Below, piece after piece: positions 36,498 through 44,817 of a stretch of DNA of 64,000 nt (position 1 is the stretch's first letter; the number at the start of each line of letters is the position of its first letter). The notes beneath the pieces were generated by a model. That model ran no database searches. It was not told the DNA's origin and saw only the letters and a program-made list of their open reading frames with translations. The translations under genes and the position numbers were made by a program. This stretch comes from Winogradskyella pelagia (GTDB taxonomy: Bacteria > Bacteroidota > Bacteroidia > Flavobacteriales > Flavobacteriaceae): positions 186,001 through 250,000 of the forward strand of contig NZ_JAGEVF010000004.1 of NCBI RefSeq assembly GCF_017581965.1, read 5' to 3'.

Positions 36498-38924
36498 ATG
36501 AAGATTTCATACAACTGGTTAAAGCAGTTTATAAATATTAATTGGAAGGCCGAAAAAACAGGTGAGCTTCTTACGGACTTAGGATTGGAAATTGAAGGTA
36601 TTGAGCCTTTTGAGTCTGTAAAAGGTGGTTTAGAAGGTGTGGTTATCGGTGAAGTGTTAACTTGTGGGCAACACCCAAACGCAGACCGCTTAAAAGTAAC
36701 CACTGTTGATATTGGTGAAGAGAACCCATTACAAATTGTCTGTGGTGCGCCTAATGTAGCTACCGGACAAAAAGTCCCTGTAGCTACAATTGGCACTACC
36801 CTTTACACACCAGAAGGTGAAGCTTGGAAAATTAAGAAAGGGAAAATACGCGGTGAAGAAAGCCATGGCATGATCTGTGCCGAAGATGAATTAGGTCTTG
36901 GCGAATCTCACGATGGCATAATGGTGTTAGACCCTAAATTAAAAGTAGGTTCACCAGCAGCTACAGTTTTTAAAGTAGAAAAAGACGAGGTTTTTGAAAT
37001 TGGCCTAACGCCAAACCGCGCAGATGCCATGAGCCATTATGGTGTAGCGCGCGACCTTAAGGCAGGCTTACTGCAAAAAGAAATTAGTCTAGAGCTCATT
37101 ACACCTTCGGTAAGTTCTTTCCACGTTGATGCACGTGCCTTAAAAATAGATGTTGATGTAAAGGACAAAGAAAAATGTCCGCGCTACTGTGGTGTGACTA
37201 TTTCTGGTGTAAAAGTAGAAGCCTCACCAAGCTGGTTACAAAACAGGCTCAGGGCCATTGGGCTTTCGCCAATAAACAACATTGTAGATATCACCAATTA
37301 TGTGCTTCATGAACTTGGGCAACCGCTACATGCCTTTGATGCTCATAAAATTTCGGGCAATAAAATTGAAGTTAAGACTTGTGCCGCTGGCACAAGCTTT
37401 ACAACATTAGATGGCGAAGAACGTAAACTCGATGCTGAAGACCTTATGATATGTGATGCAGAAAAGCCTATGTGTATCGCTGGTGTCTTCGGAGGTATAG
37501 ACTCTGGGGTTACAGAGCAAACCACAAATATCTTTTTGGAGAGTGCTTATTTTAATCCGGTAAGTATTAGAAAAACAGCGAAACGCCATGGCCTTAATAC
37601 CGATGCCTCTTTTAGATTTGAGCGCGGCATTGACCCAAATATCACAGAATACGCACTAAAGCGTGCTGCTTTATTGATTATAGATATCGCTGGTGGTGAA
37701 ATTACGAGTGATATTTCAGACTCCTATCCTAACAAGATTAAAGATTATGAAGTACGATTGAGTTTTGATAATGCCAAGCGATTAATCGGAGAAGAAATAC
37801 CAAGGGAAACCATAAAAAGTATTTTAACCTCCTTGGATATTAAAGTGAATAATGTTACCGAAGCCGGATTAGGCTTAACCGTACCTGCTTATAGAAACGA
37901 CGTACAGCGTGAAGCTGATATTATCGAAGAAATCCTGAGGGTTTATGGCTATAATAATGTAGGGACTACGGAAAAATTAAACGCTTCCATCTCTAACTCA
38001 ACTCGATTTGAAGACTACAAGCTTCAAAATGTAATTAGCAATCAATTAGCATCGCAAGGATTTTTTGAAATCATGGCCAATTCGCTAACTACAGCGTCTT
38101 ATAATAGCTTGAGTGACGCTATCAATGATGATCACAATGTAGAAATGCTCAATCCTTTGAGTCAGGATTTGGGCGTAATGCGCCAGTCCATGCTATTTTC
38201 TGGTCTAGAAGCTGTAGCCCACAACATTAATAGAAAGCGTAGCGATTTACGCCTTTTTGAATTCGGGAAAACTTATCATAATTACGAGAGTGGCCGTGAG
38301 GAATACAAGCACCTATCTTTGTTTGTTACTGGAAATAGCACTGAAGAACGCTGGAACGCCACGGTAAAACCTAGTGATTTCTTTTACCTTAAAGGTATTA
38401 TTGACGCGGTATTAGAACGCTTGGGCTTAAACCAAACGACAAGCGCACCTACCAAGCAAGATATTTTAAGTGAAGGCCTGGTAATATCTAAAGGAAAGCA
38501 TAAGCTGGTGAATTTTGGTTTGGTCAAAAAATCTGTTTTAAAGGATTTTGGAATCTCGCAACCACTACTCTATGCCGATTTTAATTGGGACAATATTTTG
38601 AGTTTGGCCAAGCACAATGCCATCACCTTTACACCTATCCCTAAATATCCTGAAGTTCGACGTGATTTTGCTTTGCTTATTGATAACACTGTGAGCTTTG
38701 ATGATATTTATAGCATAGCTAAAAATACCGAGAAAAAACTCCTGAAAAATATCAATCTCTTTGATGTGTACGAAGGTGAGAATTTACCAGAAGGTAAAAA
38801 GAGTTATGCCGTGAGTTTTACACTGCAAGATGAAAACAAAACATTGACCGACAAGCAAATAGATAAAATTATGTCTAAGCTGCAAGCTAATTTTGAAAAT
38901 AAGCTTGGCGCCGAACTACGATAA
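36498..38924 (+). CDS. pheT: Phenylalanine--tRNA ligase beta subunit
   Basis: An 808-residue PheT, the usual size. Domains in order: an N-terminal MKISYNWLKQFI, the EMAP/tRNA-binding OB domain (about 40-150, GQHPNADRLKVTTVDIG), B3/B4 editing region (about 210-395, INNIVDITNYVLHELGQPLHAFD), B5 (about 405-475), the catalytic-like core (about 490-700, LNPLSQDLGVMRQSML) and the C-terminal FDX-ACB domain (about 715-808, YPEVRRDFALLID). With PheS, which is not in the window, it charges tRNA-Phe and edits mischarged tyrosine. It has its own candidate promoter just upstream. Confidence 0.96.
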   Translation: MKISYNWLKQFININWKAEKTGELLTDLGLEIEGIEPFESVKGGLEGVVIGEVLTCGQHPNADRLKVTTVDIGEENPLQIVCGAPNVATGQKVPVATIGTTLYTPEGEAWKIKKGKIRGEESHGMICAEDELGLGESHDGIMVLDPKLKVGSPAATVFKVEKDEVFEIGLTPNRADAMSHYGVARDLKAGLLQKEISLELITPSVSSFHVDARALKIDVDVKDKEKCPRYCGVTISGVKVEASPSWLQNRLRAIGLSPINNIVDITNYVLHELGQPLHAFDAHKISGNKIEVKTCAAGTSFTTLDGEERKLDAEDLMICDAEKPMCIAGVFGGIDSGVTEQTTNIFLESAYFNPVSIRKTAKRHGLNTDASFRFERGIDPNITEYALKRAALLIIDIAGGEITSDISDSYPNKIKDYEVRLSFDNAKRLIGEEIPRETIKSILTSLDIKVNNVTEAGLGLTVPAYRNDVQREADIIEEILRVYGYNNVGTTEKLNASISNSTRFEDYKLQNVISNQLASQGFFEIMANSLTTASYNSLSDAINDDHNVEMLNPLSQDLGVMRQSMLFSGLEAVAHNINRKRSDLRLFEFGKTYHNYESGREEYKHLSLFVTGNSTEERWNATVKPSDFFYLKGIIDAVLERLGLNQTTSAPTKQDILSEGLVISKGKHKLVNFGLVKKSVLKDFGISQPLLYADFNWDNILSLAKHNAITFTPIPKYPEVRRDFALLIDNTVSFDDIYSIAKNTEKKLLKNINLFDVYEGENLPEGKKSYAVSFTLQDENKTLTDKQIDKIMSKLQANFENKLGAELR

Positions 38925-38939
38925 TGTATGAGCCACTAA

Positions 38940-39779
38940 ATGAAGACAAGTTTTATCCTATTATTTTTTCTTTGGCCTCTTCTAAACTTTGGACAAATTG
39001 AAACCGTTTCTAAAAAGGATAGCACTAAGATTTGGGATTTATTAAAGTACGACACTAAAAATATTGCTAAAAGTGTGGGGCATTCCTTAACACAACCATT
39101 GCGTTGGAAGGGTGACGACTTTGCAAAACTCGGTATTCTTATTGGAGGAACTGCTGCACTTACCACTTTAGATAATACCGCTCGAGATTTTTTTGTTAAT
39201 CAACAAGAGGATTTCCCTAAAGTCGTAAGAGATTTTGGTTGGTATTTTGGTAGTCCACAAAACTACTTCATGATCAACGCAGGACTTTATAGTTTGGGCC
39301 TGTTTACTAAAAATGAAAAAATTAGAAAAACAAGCGTCCTTATTATCTCATCTTCCATAACCTCAGGACTCCTTCAGACCTTTTTAAAAACGGCCGTAGG
39401 TAGAGCCAGACCTGGGCCGGGAATTGATAATTACGACTTTAGACCTTTTTCTAGTAAAGGTGCTTACCATTCTTTTCCTTCGGGACATACAGTATTAGCC
39501 GTTACAATGGCCCATTCTATTGCCAAACAATTTAAAAATACTTGGGTAAAAATTGGTATTTATACTATTGGAGCTATTCCTCCAATATCAAGACTTATAG
39601 ATGATGCACATTGGATTACCGATGTTGCTTTTAGTACCGCAATGAGCATTCTAGTTGTAGATTCTATTGATAAGTATTTATTCAAGGAAAAAGCCTATAA
39701 ATATCCTCACAAAGAAAAAACCATTTCTTGGAACATAAGTTTTGCTCCCAACCAAATTGGATTTATTGGTACTTTCTAA
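38940..39779 (+). CDS. PAP2-family membrane phosphatase
   Basis: A 279-residue protein with a signal-like N-terminus (MKTSFILLFFLWPLLNFGQ) and a PAP2 phosphatase domain at about 130-230. All three motifs are present: KTAVGRARPGPG (KxxxxxxRP), SFPSGHT (PSGH) and SRLIDDAHWITD (SRxxxxxHxxxD). The catalytic His residues are thus intact. Enzymes of this type remove phosphate from lipid phosphates such as undecaprenyl pyrophosphate or phosphatidate on the periplasmic side. It starts 15 bases after pheT and may be co-transcribed with it, without a functional link that I can see. Confidence 0.87.
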   Translation: MKTSFILLFFLWPLLNFGQIETVSKKDSTKIWDLLKYDTKNIAKSVGHSLTQPLRWKGDDFAKLGILIGGTAALTTLDNTARDFFVNQQEDFPKVVRDFGWYFGSPQNYFMINAGLYSLGLFTKNEKIRKTSVLIISSSITSGLLQTFLKTAVGRARPGPGIDNYDFRPFSSKGAYHSFPSGHTVLAVTMAHSIAKQFKNTWVKIGIYTIGAIPPISRLIDDAHWITDVAFSTAMSILVVDSIDKYLFKEKAYKYPHKEKTISWNISFAPNQIGFIGTF

Positions 39780-39841
39780 AATACTCAGTTAGTTCTAGTA
39801 GAGGAAAATTCAACTTAATACTTATATATGTTTTTCAATTT

Positions 39842-40537
39842 TCATTTAGAATTGAAGACCAAGTTTACCTCTTTATATGTTTTTGAGATATAATCCAACA
39901 AGGCGAAACAGAAAATTGAAGAACCAATCATCTCCAAGGATTCTTCGATGGTATATAGAATGAAAAAGGTAGTATTGTCCATTCCATAATCTTCAGCTTG
40001 TTGGCCTTCCAAAAGCTCAATTCCGATAGCTCCAGAAACAAATACAACTAAGGACAAACCAAATAAAACTTTTGTCCTCACCGGCAGTGACAGTAGAAAT
40101 TTATAGAAATAGATGCCAAGTAATAATATAATTATCGAATAGGGAATTACCCATGCAAAATAAAAAACACCAGAAGTGTCAAACAAATTTCTCATAGGAA
40201 CATTGAGATGTTCATGAATACGAAGTATTTCATCTACCGCTAAAAAATAAAAAAAAAGGCCCATAAGAAGCCATCTCCTCGAGTAAGTTGTCTTTTCTAG
40301 GCTAGAAATAAAAACCGATAAACATCCAACTGAAAAAAGCAAAAGAAAAGAAAAAAGGGTCGGAATGTTATGTTCTGTATTGAAATCAAATGCCTTTTTG
40401 ATGATGCTTAATCCGCTCTCTTGGGATACATCTATGTAGCCTATAAAAATCTGAGATAATATATTGCAGATTAATAATCCTAAAATTGCCAGTAGAAGGC
40501 ACTTAAAAATATTACGTTGCTTTAAACAAATGGGCAT
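39842..40537 (-). CDS. Uncharacterised six-helix membrane protein with buried acidic/His residues
   Basis: A 231-residue membrane protein of a family I cannot name. About six helices are visible (near 11-33, 60-80, 88-106, 126-148, 156-176, 196-216). Several helices carry polar residues that could bind metal: D102-E103 with H108-E109-H110 (VDEILRIHEH), E174 (GIELLEG) and E198, E199, E202 (IEESLEMIGS). Such a set is unusual for a plain structural membrane protein and resembles the arrangement in intramembrane hydrolases, but this is only an analogy. It is transcribed toward the PAP2 gene and stands alone. Confidence 0.6.
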   Translation of the reverse strand: MPICLKQRNIFKCLLLAILGLLICNILSQIFIGYIDVSQESGLSIIKKAFDFNTEHNIPTLFSFLLLFSVGCLSVFISSLEKTTYSRRWLLMGLFFYFLAVDEILRIHEHLNVPMRNLFDTSGVFYFAWVIPYSIIILLLGIYFYKFLLSLPVRTKVLFGLSLVVFVSGAIGIELLEGQQAEDYGMDNTTFFILYTIEESLEMIGSSIFCFALLDYISKTYKEVNLVFNSK

Positions 40538-40723
40538 CAGTATTATATATTCTTTTAAGATGACCGTTTTTCTTTAAAGTGAGTAATAAAGGGGATGAAG
40601 CGCAGATTTTGACGTTTAAAATCAATATGGTAGACATTACATATTTCAAACTGTTAAGTCCTCTTTTTCAAAATATTAGATAACAAATATTTACTTCTTT
40701 AGATTATTTAATTTCTGTTTGCA

Positions 40724-40731
40724 TATTTTTG
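40724..40731 (+). promoter_or_regulatory. Candidate -7 box for tpx
   Basis: TATTTTTG matches TAnnTTTG and lies 14 bases before the tpx ATG at 40746. It also argues against the upstream TTG at 40719 being the start codon. Confidence 0.45.
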
Positions 40732-40745
40732 TTAAAAAATACAGT

Positions 40746-41246
40746 ATGGCAAATATAACTTTAGGTGGAACGCCTGTAGAAACGGTTGGAACACTTCCAA
40801 AAACAGGCTCAAAAGCACCAGATTTTAAACTTACAGCGATTGATTTAAGCACCAAAACCATGGCCGATTTTGCTGGTCATAATTTAGTTCTTAATATTTT
40901 TCCGAGTGTTAATACTGGCGTATGCGCCACCTCAGTGAGAACATTTAACGAAAGGGCCTCAAGTATAGACAATACCAAAGTATTGTGTATCTCTAGGGAC
41001 TTACCATTTGCGCAAGACCAGTTTTGTGCAGCAGAAGGCTTAGATAACGTAGTGATGTTATCTGATTTTAAAACAGGAGCGTTTGGAGATAACTACGGCG
41101 TAACCTTTAAAACTGGTGGCTTTGAAGGATTACACTCGCGTTGTATTGTAGTAGTAAATGCGGTTGGTGATGTTATTTACACAGAACAAGTTGGCGAAAC
41201 TGGAGACGAGCCTAATTATGAGGCTGCTCTAGAAAGCTTAGGATAA
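40746..41246 (+). CDS. tpx: Thiol peroxidase Tpx (atypical 2-Cys peroxiredoxin)
   Basis: A 166-residue Tpx. The start is ATG 40746 (MANITLGGTPVETVG); an upstream in-frame TTG would lie before the candidate promoter. The peroxidatic cysteine is C60 in NTGVCATS and the resolving cysteine C94 in DQFCAAEG, matching C61 and C95 of E. coli Tpx; PSVNTGVCATSVR is the family signature. It reduces hydrogen and lipid peroxides with thioredoxin as donor, in the cytosol (no signal peptide visible). It is followed after five bases by a diacylglycerol kinase gene. Confidence 0.95.
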   Translation: MANITLGGTPVETVGTLPKTGSKAPDFKLTAIDLSTKTMADFAGHNLVLNIFPSVNTGVCATSVRTFNERASSIDNTKVLCISRDLPFAQDQFCAAEGLDNVVMLSDFKTGAFGDNYGVTFKTGGFEGLHSRCIVVVNAVGDVIYTEQVGETGDEPNYEAALESLG

Positions 41247-41251
41247 TTTTT

Positions 41252-41620
41252 ATGCAAACTAAGGAGCCTTTTATAATTAATAGACTAAAAAGTGTTGGCT
41301 TTGCATTTAAAGGAATGCTTATTCTATTAAAAACGGAGGCTAGTATAAAAATACAAGTCGTTATTGCCGTTTTCGTTACTATTGGCGGTTTCTATTTTAA
41401 TATCTCTAATACCGAATGGATAGCCCAAATTACAATGATTGGATTAGTGATGAGCATGGAAGGTATGAATACGGCTATTGAGCACATTGCAGATTTTGTT
41501 CATCCAGAAAAACACGAAAAAATCGGTCTAATAAAAGACGTTGCGGCTGGTGCTGTATTTATATCGGCTTTAATTGCTGTAATCGTAGCATGTATAATAT
41601 ATTTACCTAAATTGCTTTAA
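41252..41620 (+). CDS. Diacylglycerol kinase family protein (DgkA/undecaprenol kinase type)
   Basis: A 122-residue inner-membrane protein with three helices, the size of the prokaryotic diacylglycerol/undecaprenol kinase family. Marks: F-K-G at the start of helix one, EASIKIQVVIAV, and the catalytic region MEGMNTAIEHIADFV with E and N residues, followed by KDVAAGAV. It phosphorylates a lipid alcohol (diacylglycerol or undecaprenol) with ATP. It lies five bases after tpx and so is probably on the same transcript. Confidence 0.88.
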   Translation: MQTKEPFIINRLKSVGFAFKGMLILLKTEASIKIQVVIAVFVTIGGFYFNISNTEWIAQITMIGLVMSMEGMNTAIEHIADFVHPEKHEKIGLIKDVAAGAVFISALIAVIVACIIYLPKLL

Positions 41621-41654
41621 ATACCAAACTACTAGGATAAACGTTACATATTTG

Positions 41655-41662
41655 TATTTTTG
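41655..41662 (+). promoter_or_regulatory. Candidate -7 box for the ftsK operon
   Basis: TATTTTTG matches TAnnTTTG and lies 82 bases before the ftsK ATG. No clear -33 partner. Confidence 0.35.
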
Positions 41663-41744
41663 TTGAGGTGTCCATTTGTTAATTTTCATTTCGGAAATTT
41701 TGGATATCCCTAGTTATTAAATACCGTTTACACTTTAGGTAAAC

Positions 41745-44138
41745 ATGGCAAAAAAAAATACCAGAAAAAAATCTACTAAATCCAAATCGAAAGCTTCATT
41801 AAAAAGGCCTTCGTTTAAACTATCCAATCAACAAAAGCTCATTTTCGGTAGCCTGTTGATTATTTTGGGAGTACTTCTTTTTATATCGTTTTTATCTTTC
41901 ATTTTTACCGGTAAAGAAGACCAAAGCGTCCTAAGTAATTTTCCTGAGCGGTCAGACGCTTATAAAAATTGGGCTAGCCAATTGGGAGCATGGGTTAGTG
42001 AGTTCTTTATAACCAAGGGTTTTGGACTACCGTCATTCATTTTCTCGGGACTGGTATTCCTCTCTGGCGTTTATGTTACGTTAAACCTCAATAAAACTAA
42101 ACTGTTACGCTCTTGGATTTGGGGTATTCTTACTGTCATATGGCTGTCTGTATTTTTTGGGTTTTTTACACATAAATACGATAGTCTTGGTGGAACCATA
42201 GGCTATGAGATAAATCATTTTTTACAAGACTACATTGGTATTATCGGTACGGCTTTAGTGCTTCTTTTTGGTCTTATTACATATATAGCTGTTCGGTTTA
42301 AAGTCACAGGTCAAAGTATTCTCAATGTTTTTAAGCGCGCTAAACGAGAAATTACGAATGACATTAAATCTGTAAACGCGGAAGAAGCAACCATTCCTGC
42401 AGTAGATAATAGTTTAAGTGAAGAAGCTGAAGCCATTAAATCTGCCTTTGAGATTCCTCTAGAAAATCCAGAACCAACTATTTCTAGCCATTCAGAACCG
42501 ATAAAACCAATAAAGACACCTAAATCAGAAAAAAAGGAGGTACCTGAGCTCACGGTAGAAGTAGAACCAACAGTAACTGAAGAGTTAAGCGACACTGATG
42601 TAAAAGCTAACAAACTTGTTGAGGATTTTGGACAATTTGACCCTACCTTAGAATTAGGCAATTACCAATTCCCAACTTTAGATTTGCTTAAAAAATATGA
42701 TAATGAAGGTATATCTATTGATCAAGAAGAACTAGAGGAAAACAAAAACAGAATCGTTGAAACACTCAACAATTATAAGATAGGCATAAGCAGTATTAAG
42801 GCTACTATTGGTCCTACGGTAACGCTTTACGAAATTGTACCAGATGCTGGAATACGAATTTCTAAAATTAAAAACCTCGAAGACGATATCGCATTATCGT
42901 TAGCGGCATTAGGTATTCGTATCATAGCTCCAATACCTGGTAAAGGCACTATTGGTATAGAAGTTCCAAACAAAAAAGCTACTATTGTTTCGATGCGTTC
43001 CGTTATTTCATCACAGAAATTTCAGAATTCAAAAATGCAATTACCAATTGCTTTTGGCAAAACAATTAGTAATGAAACGTTTGTCGTGGATTTGGCGAAA
43101 ATGCCTCATTTACTTATGGCGGGAGCAACTGGTCAGGGTAAATCCGTAGGTCTAAATGCCGTTCTGACTTCACTTCTGTACAAGAAACATCCAGCGGAAG
43201 TTAAATTTGTTTTGGTTGACCCTAAGAAAGTAGAACTTACACTATTTAATAAGATAGAACGGCACTATCTAGCGAAGCTTCCAGACAGTGAGGATGCTAT
43301 TATAACTGATAATACCAAGGTAATCAATACGTTAAATTCACTGTGTATTGAAATGGATAACAGATATGAAATGCTTAAAAATGCATTTTGTAGAAACATT
43401 GCTGAGTACAACGCTAAGTTTAAAGCAAGAAAACTCAATCCTAATGACGGTCATCAATTCTTGCCGTACATCGTTTTGGTGGTAGACGAGTTTGCGGATT
43501 TAATAATGACGGCTGGTAAGGAAGTTGAAACTCCTATTGCCAGATTAGCACAATTGGCAAGGGCCATTGGCATACATCTCATTATTGCTACGCAGCGCCC
43601 TTCTGTAAATGTAATTACCGGAATTATAAAAGCCAATTTTCCGGCGAGGATTGCTTTTAGAGTAACAAGTAAAATAGATTCACGCACTATTTTAGATGGT
43701 TCTGGCGCAGACCAATTGATCGGTAGAGGTGACATGCTCTACACTCAAGGTAACGACCTTATTAGGCTACAATGTGCTTTTGTTGATACACCAGAAGTAG
43801 AAAAAATTACTGAATTTATTGGTGCGCAAAAAGCATATCCTGATGCCCACCTATTACCAGAATTTATTGGTGAAGAAGGTGGCACAAATCTTGATATTGA
43901 TATATCAGATCGCGATAAATTATTCCGTGAAGCAGCTGAGGTTTTAGTTACAGCGCAACAAGGATCGGCATCGCTATTACAGCGAAAGTTAAAACTTGGG
44001 TATAATCGAGCAGGCCGTATCATTGATCAGCTTGAAGCAGCAGGTATTGTAGGCCCTTTTGAAGGCAGTAAAGCAAGACAGGTATTAGTACCGGATTTAG
44101 TTGCATTAGACCAACTATTAGAGGATGAAAAACAATAA
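41745..44138 (+). CDS. ftsK: DNA translocase FtsK
   Basis: A 797-residue FtsK/SpoIIIE. The basic N-terminus (about 1-28) leads into four membrane helices (about 30-195), then an acidic linker (about 200-300). The motor follows: alpha domain, Walker A GATGQGKS near 462, Walker B VLVVDEFADLI near 575, and RPSVNVITG. A winged-helix gamma domain (about 735-797, SASLLQRKLKLGYNRAGRIIDQLE) closes the protein and should read the KOPS-like orientation sequences. The protein links chromosome segregation to cell division. It is first in an operon with a LolA-like and an LptF/G-like gene (gaps of 20 and 17 bases). Confidence 0.95.
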   Translation: MAKKNTRKKSTKSKSKASLKRPSFKLSNQQKLIFGSLLIILGVLLFISFLSFIFTGKEDQSVLSNFPERSDAYKNWASQLGAWVSEFFITKGFGLPSFIFSGLVFLSGVYVTLNLNKTKLLRSWIWGILTVIWLSVFFGFFTHKYDSLGGTIGYEINHFLQDYIGIIGTALVLLFGLITYIAVRFKVTGQSILNVFKRAKREITNDIKSVNAEEATIPAVDNSLSEEAEAIKSAFEIPLENPEPTISSHSEPIKPIKTPKSEKKEVPELTVEVEPTVTEELSDTDVKANKLVEDFGQFDPTLELGNYQFPTLDLLKKYDNEGISIDQEELEENKNRIVETLNNYKIGISSIKATIGPTVTLYEIVPDAGIRISKIKNLEDDIALSLAALGIRIIAPIPGKGTIGIEVPNKKATIVSMRSVISSQKFQNSKMQLPIAFGKTISNETFVVDLAKMPHLLMAGATGQGKSVGLNAVLTSLLYKKHPAEVKFVLVDPKKVELTLFNKIERHYLAKLPDSEDAIITDNTKVINTLNSLCIEMDNRYEMLKNAFCRNIAEYNAKFKARKLNPNDGHQFLPYIVLVVDEFADLIMTAGKEVETPIARLAQLARAIGIHLIIATQRPSVNVITGIIKANFPARIAFRVTSKIDSRTILDGSGADQLIGRGDMLYTQGNDLIRLQCAFVDTPEVEKITEFIGAQKAYPDAHLLPEFIGEEGGTNLDIDISDRDKLFREAAEVLVTAQQGSASLLQRKLKLGYNRAGRIIDQLEAAGIVGPFEGSKARQVLVPDLVALDQLLEDEKQ

Positions 44139-44158
44139 CAAGTACAGATAAATATAAA

Positions 44159-44800
44159 ATGAAAAGGATCGTTTTAATTGCAGTATTAGTGGTAAGCAGT
44201 TTTGGATTTTCTCAAAACGATAGTAAAGCAAAAGCACTACTAAATGAAGTAAGTGCTAAAATAAAGACTTATAAGAATATAAGTCTAGACTTTAAATACG
44301 AGCTCAATAACCTTAGTGAAAATATTAATCAAGAGACTCGTGGAGATGTGGTTATTGAGGGCAATAAGTATAAACTAAATATTTTGGGTATCACAAGAAT
44401 ATATGATGGCACTACACTTTATACCATTAGTCCGGAAGATGAAGAAGTTACCATTTCTTCAGATAACACTGAGGAAGAAGGAACGATAACACCAAGTAAA
44501 ATGCTCTCATTTTATGAAGATGGTTATACCTACAACATGGATATCGTTCAAAATGTCAAAGGCAGAAAAATTCAGTACGTTAAACTGAATCCTATGGACA
44601 CCAACTCAGAGATAAAACACGTGCTTTTAGGTATTGACGCGACCACTAAACACATTTACAACTTAATTGAGGTGGGTAAAAATGGAACAAAGACAACGCT
44701 TACCGTAAATTCATTTCAAACCGATGAGCAGTTGTCGGAAACCTTGTTTACTTTTAACGAAAGTAAATACAGCGATTATTTTATTAATAGAATAGATTAA
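44159..44800 (+). CDS. LolA-like outer-membrane lipoprotein carrier
   Basis: A 213-residue exported protein (signal peptide MKRIVLIAVLVVSSFGFSQ) with the open beta-barrel pattern of LolA. After a helix (KALLNEVSAKIKTYKNISLDFKYEL) come strands such as GDVVIEGNKYKLNILGITRIYDGTTLYTISPEDEEV. LolA carries lipoproteins across the periplasm; Bacteroidota have several diverged copies, so substrate assignment is open. The gene sits between ftsK and lptF/G, both envelope-linked, which supports the assignment. Confidence 0.85.
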   Translation: MKRIVLIAVLVVSSFGFSQNDSKAKALLNEVSAKIKTYKNISLDFKYELNNLSENINQETRGDVVIEGNKYKLNILGITRIYDGTTLYTISPEDEEVTISSDNTEEEGTITPSKMLSFYEDGYTYNMDIVQNVKGRKIQYVKLNPMDTNSEIKHVLLGIDATTKHIYNLIEVGKNGTKTTLTVNSFQTDEQLSETLFTFNESKYSDYFINRID

Positions 44801-44817
44801 GTTCTAATTTTAACTAG

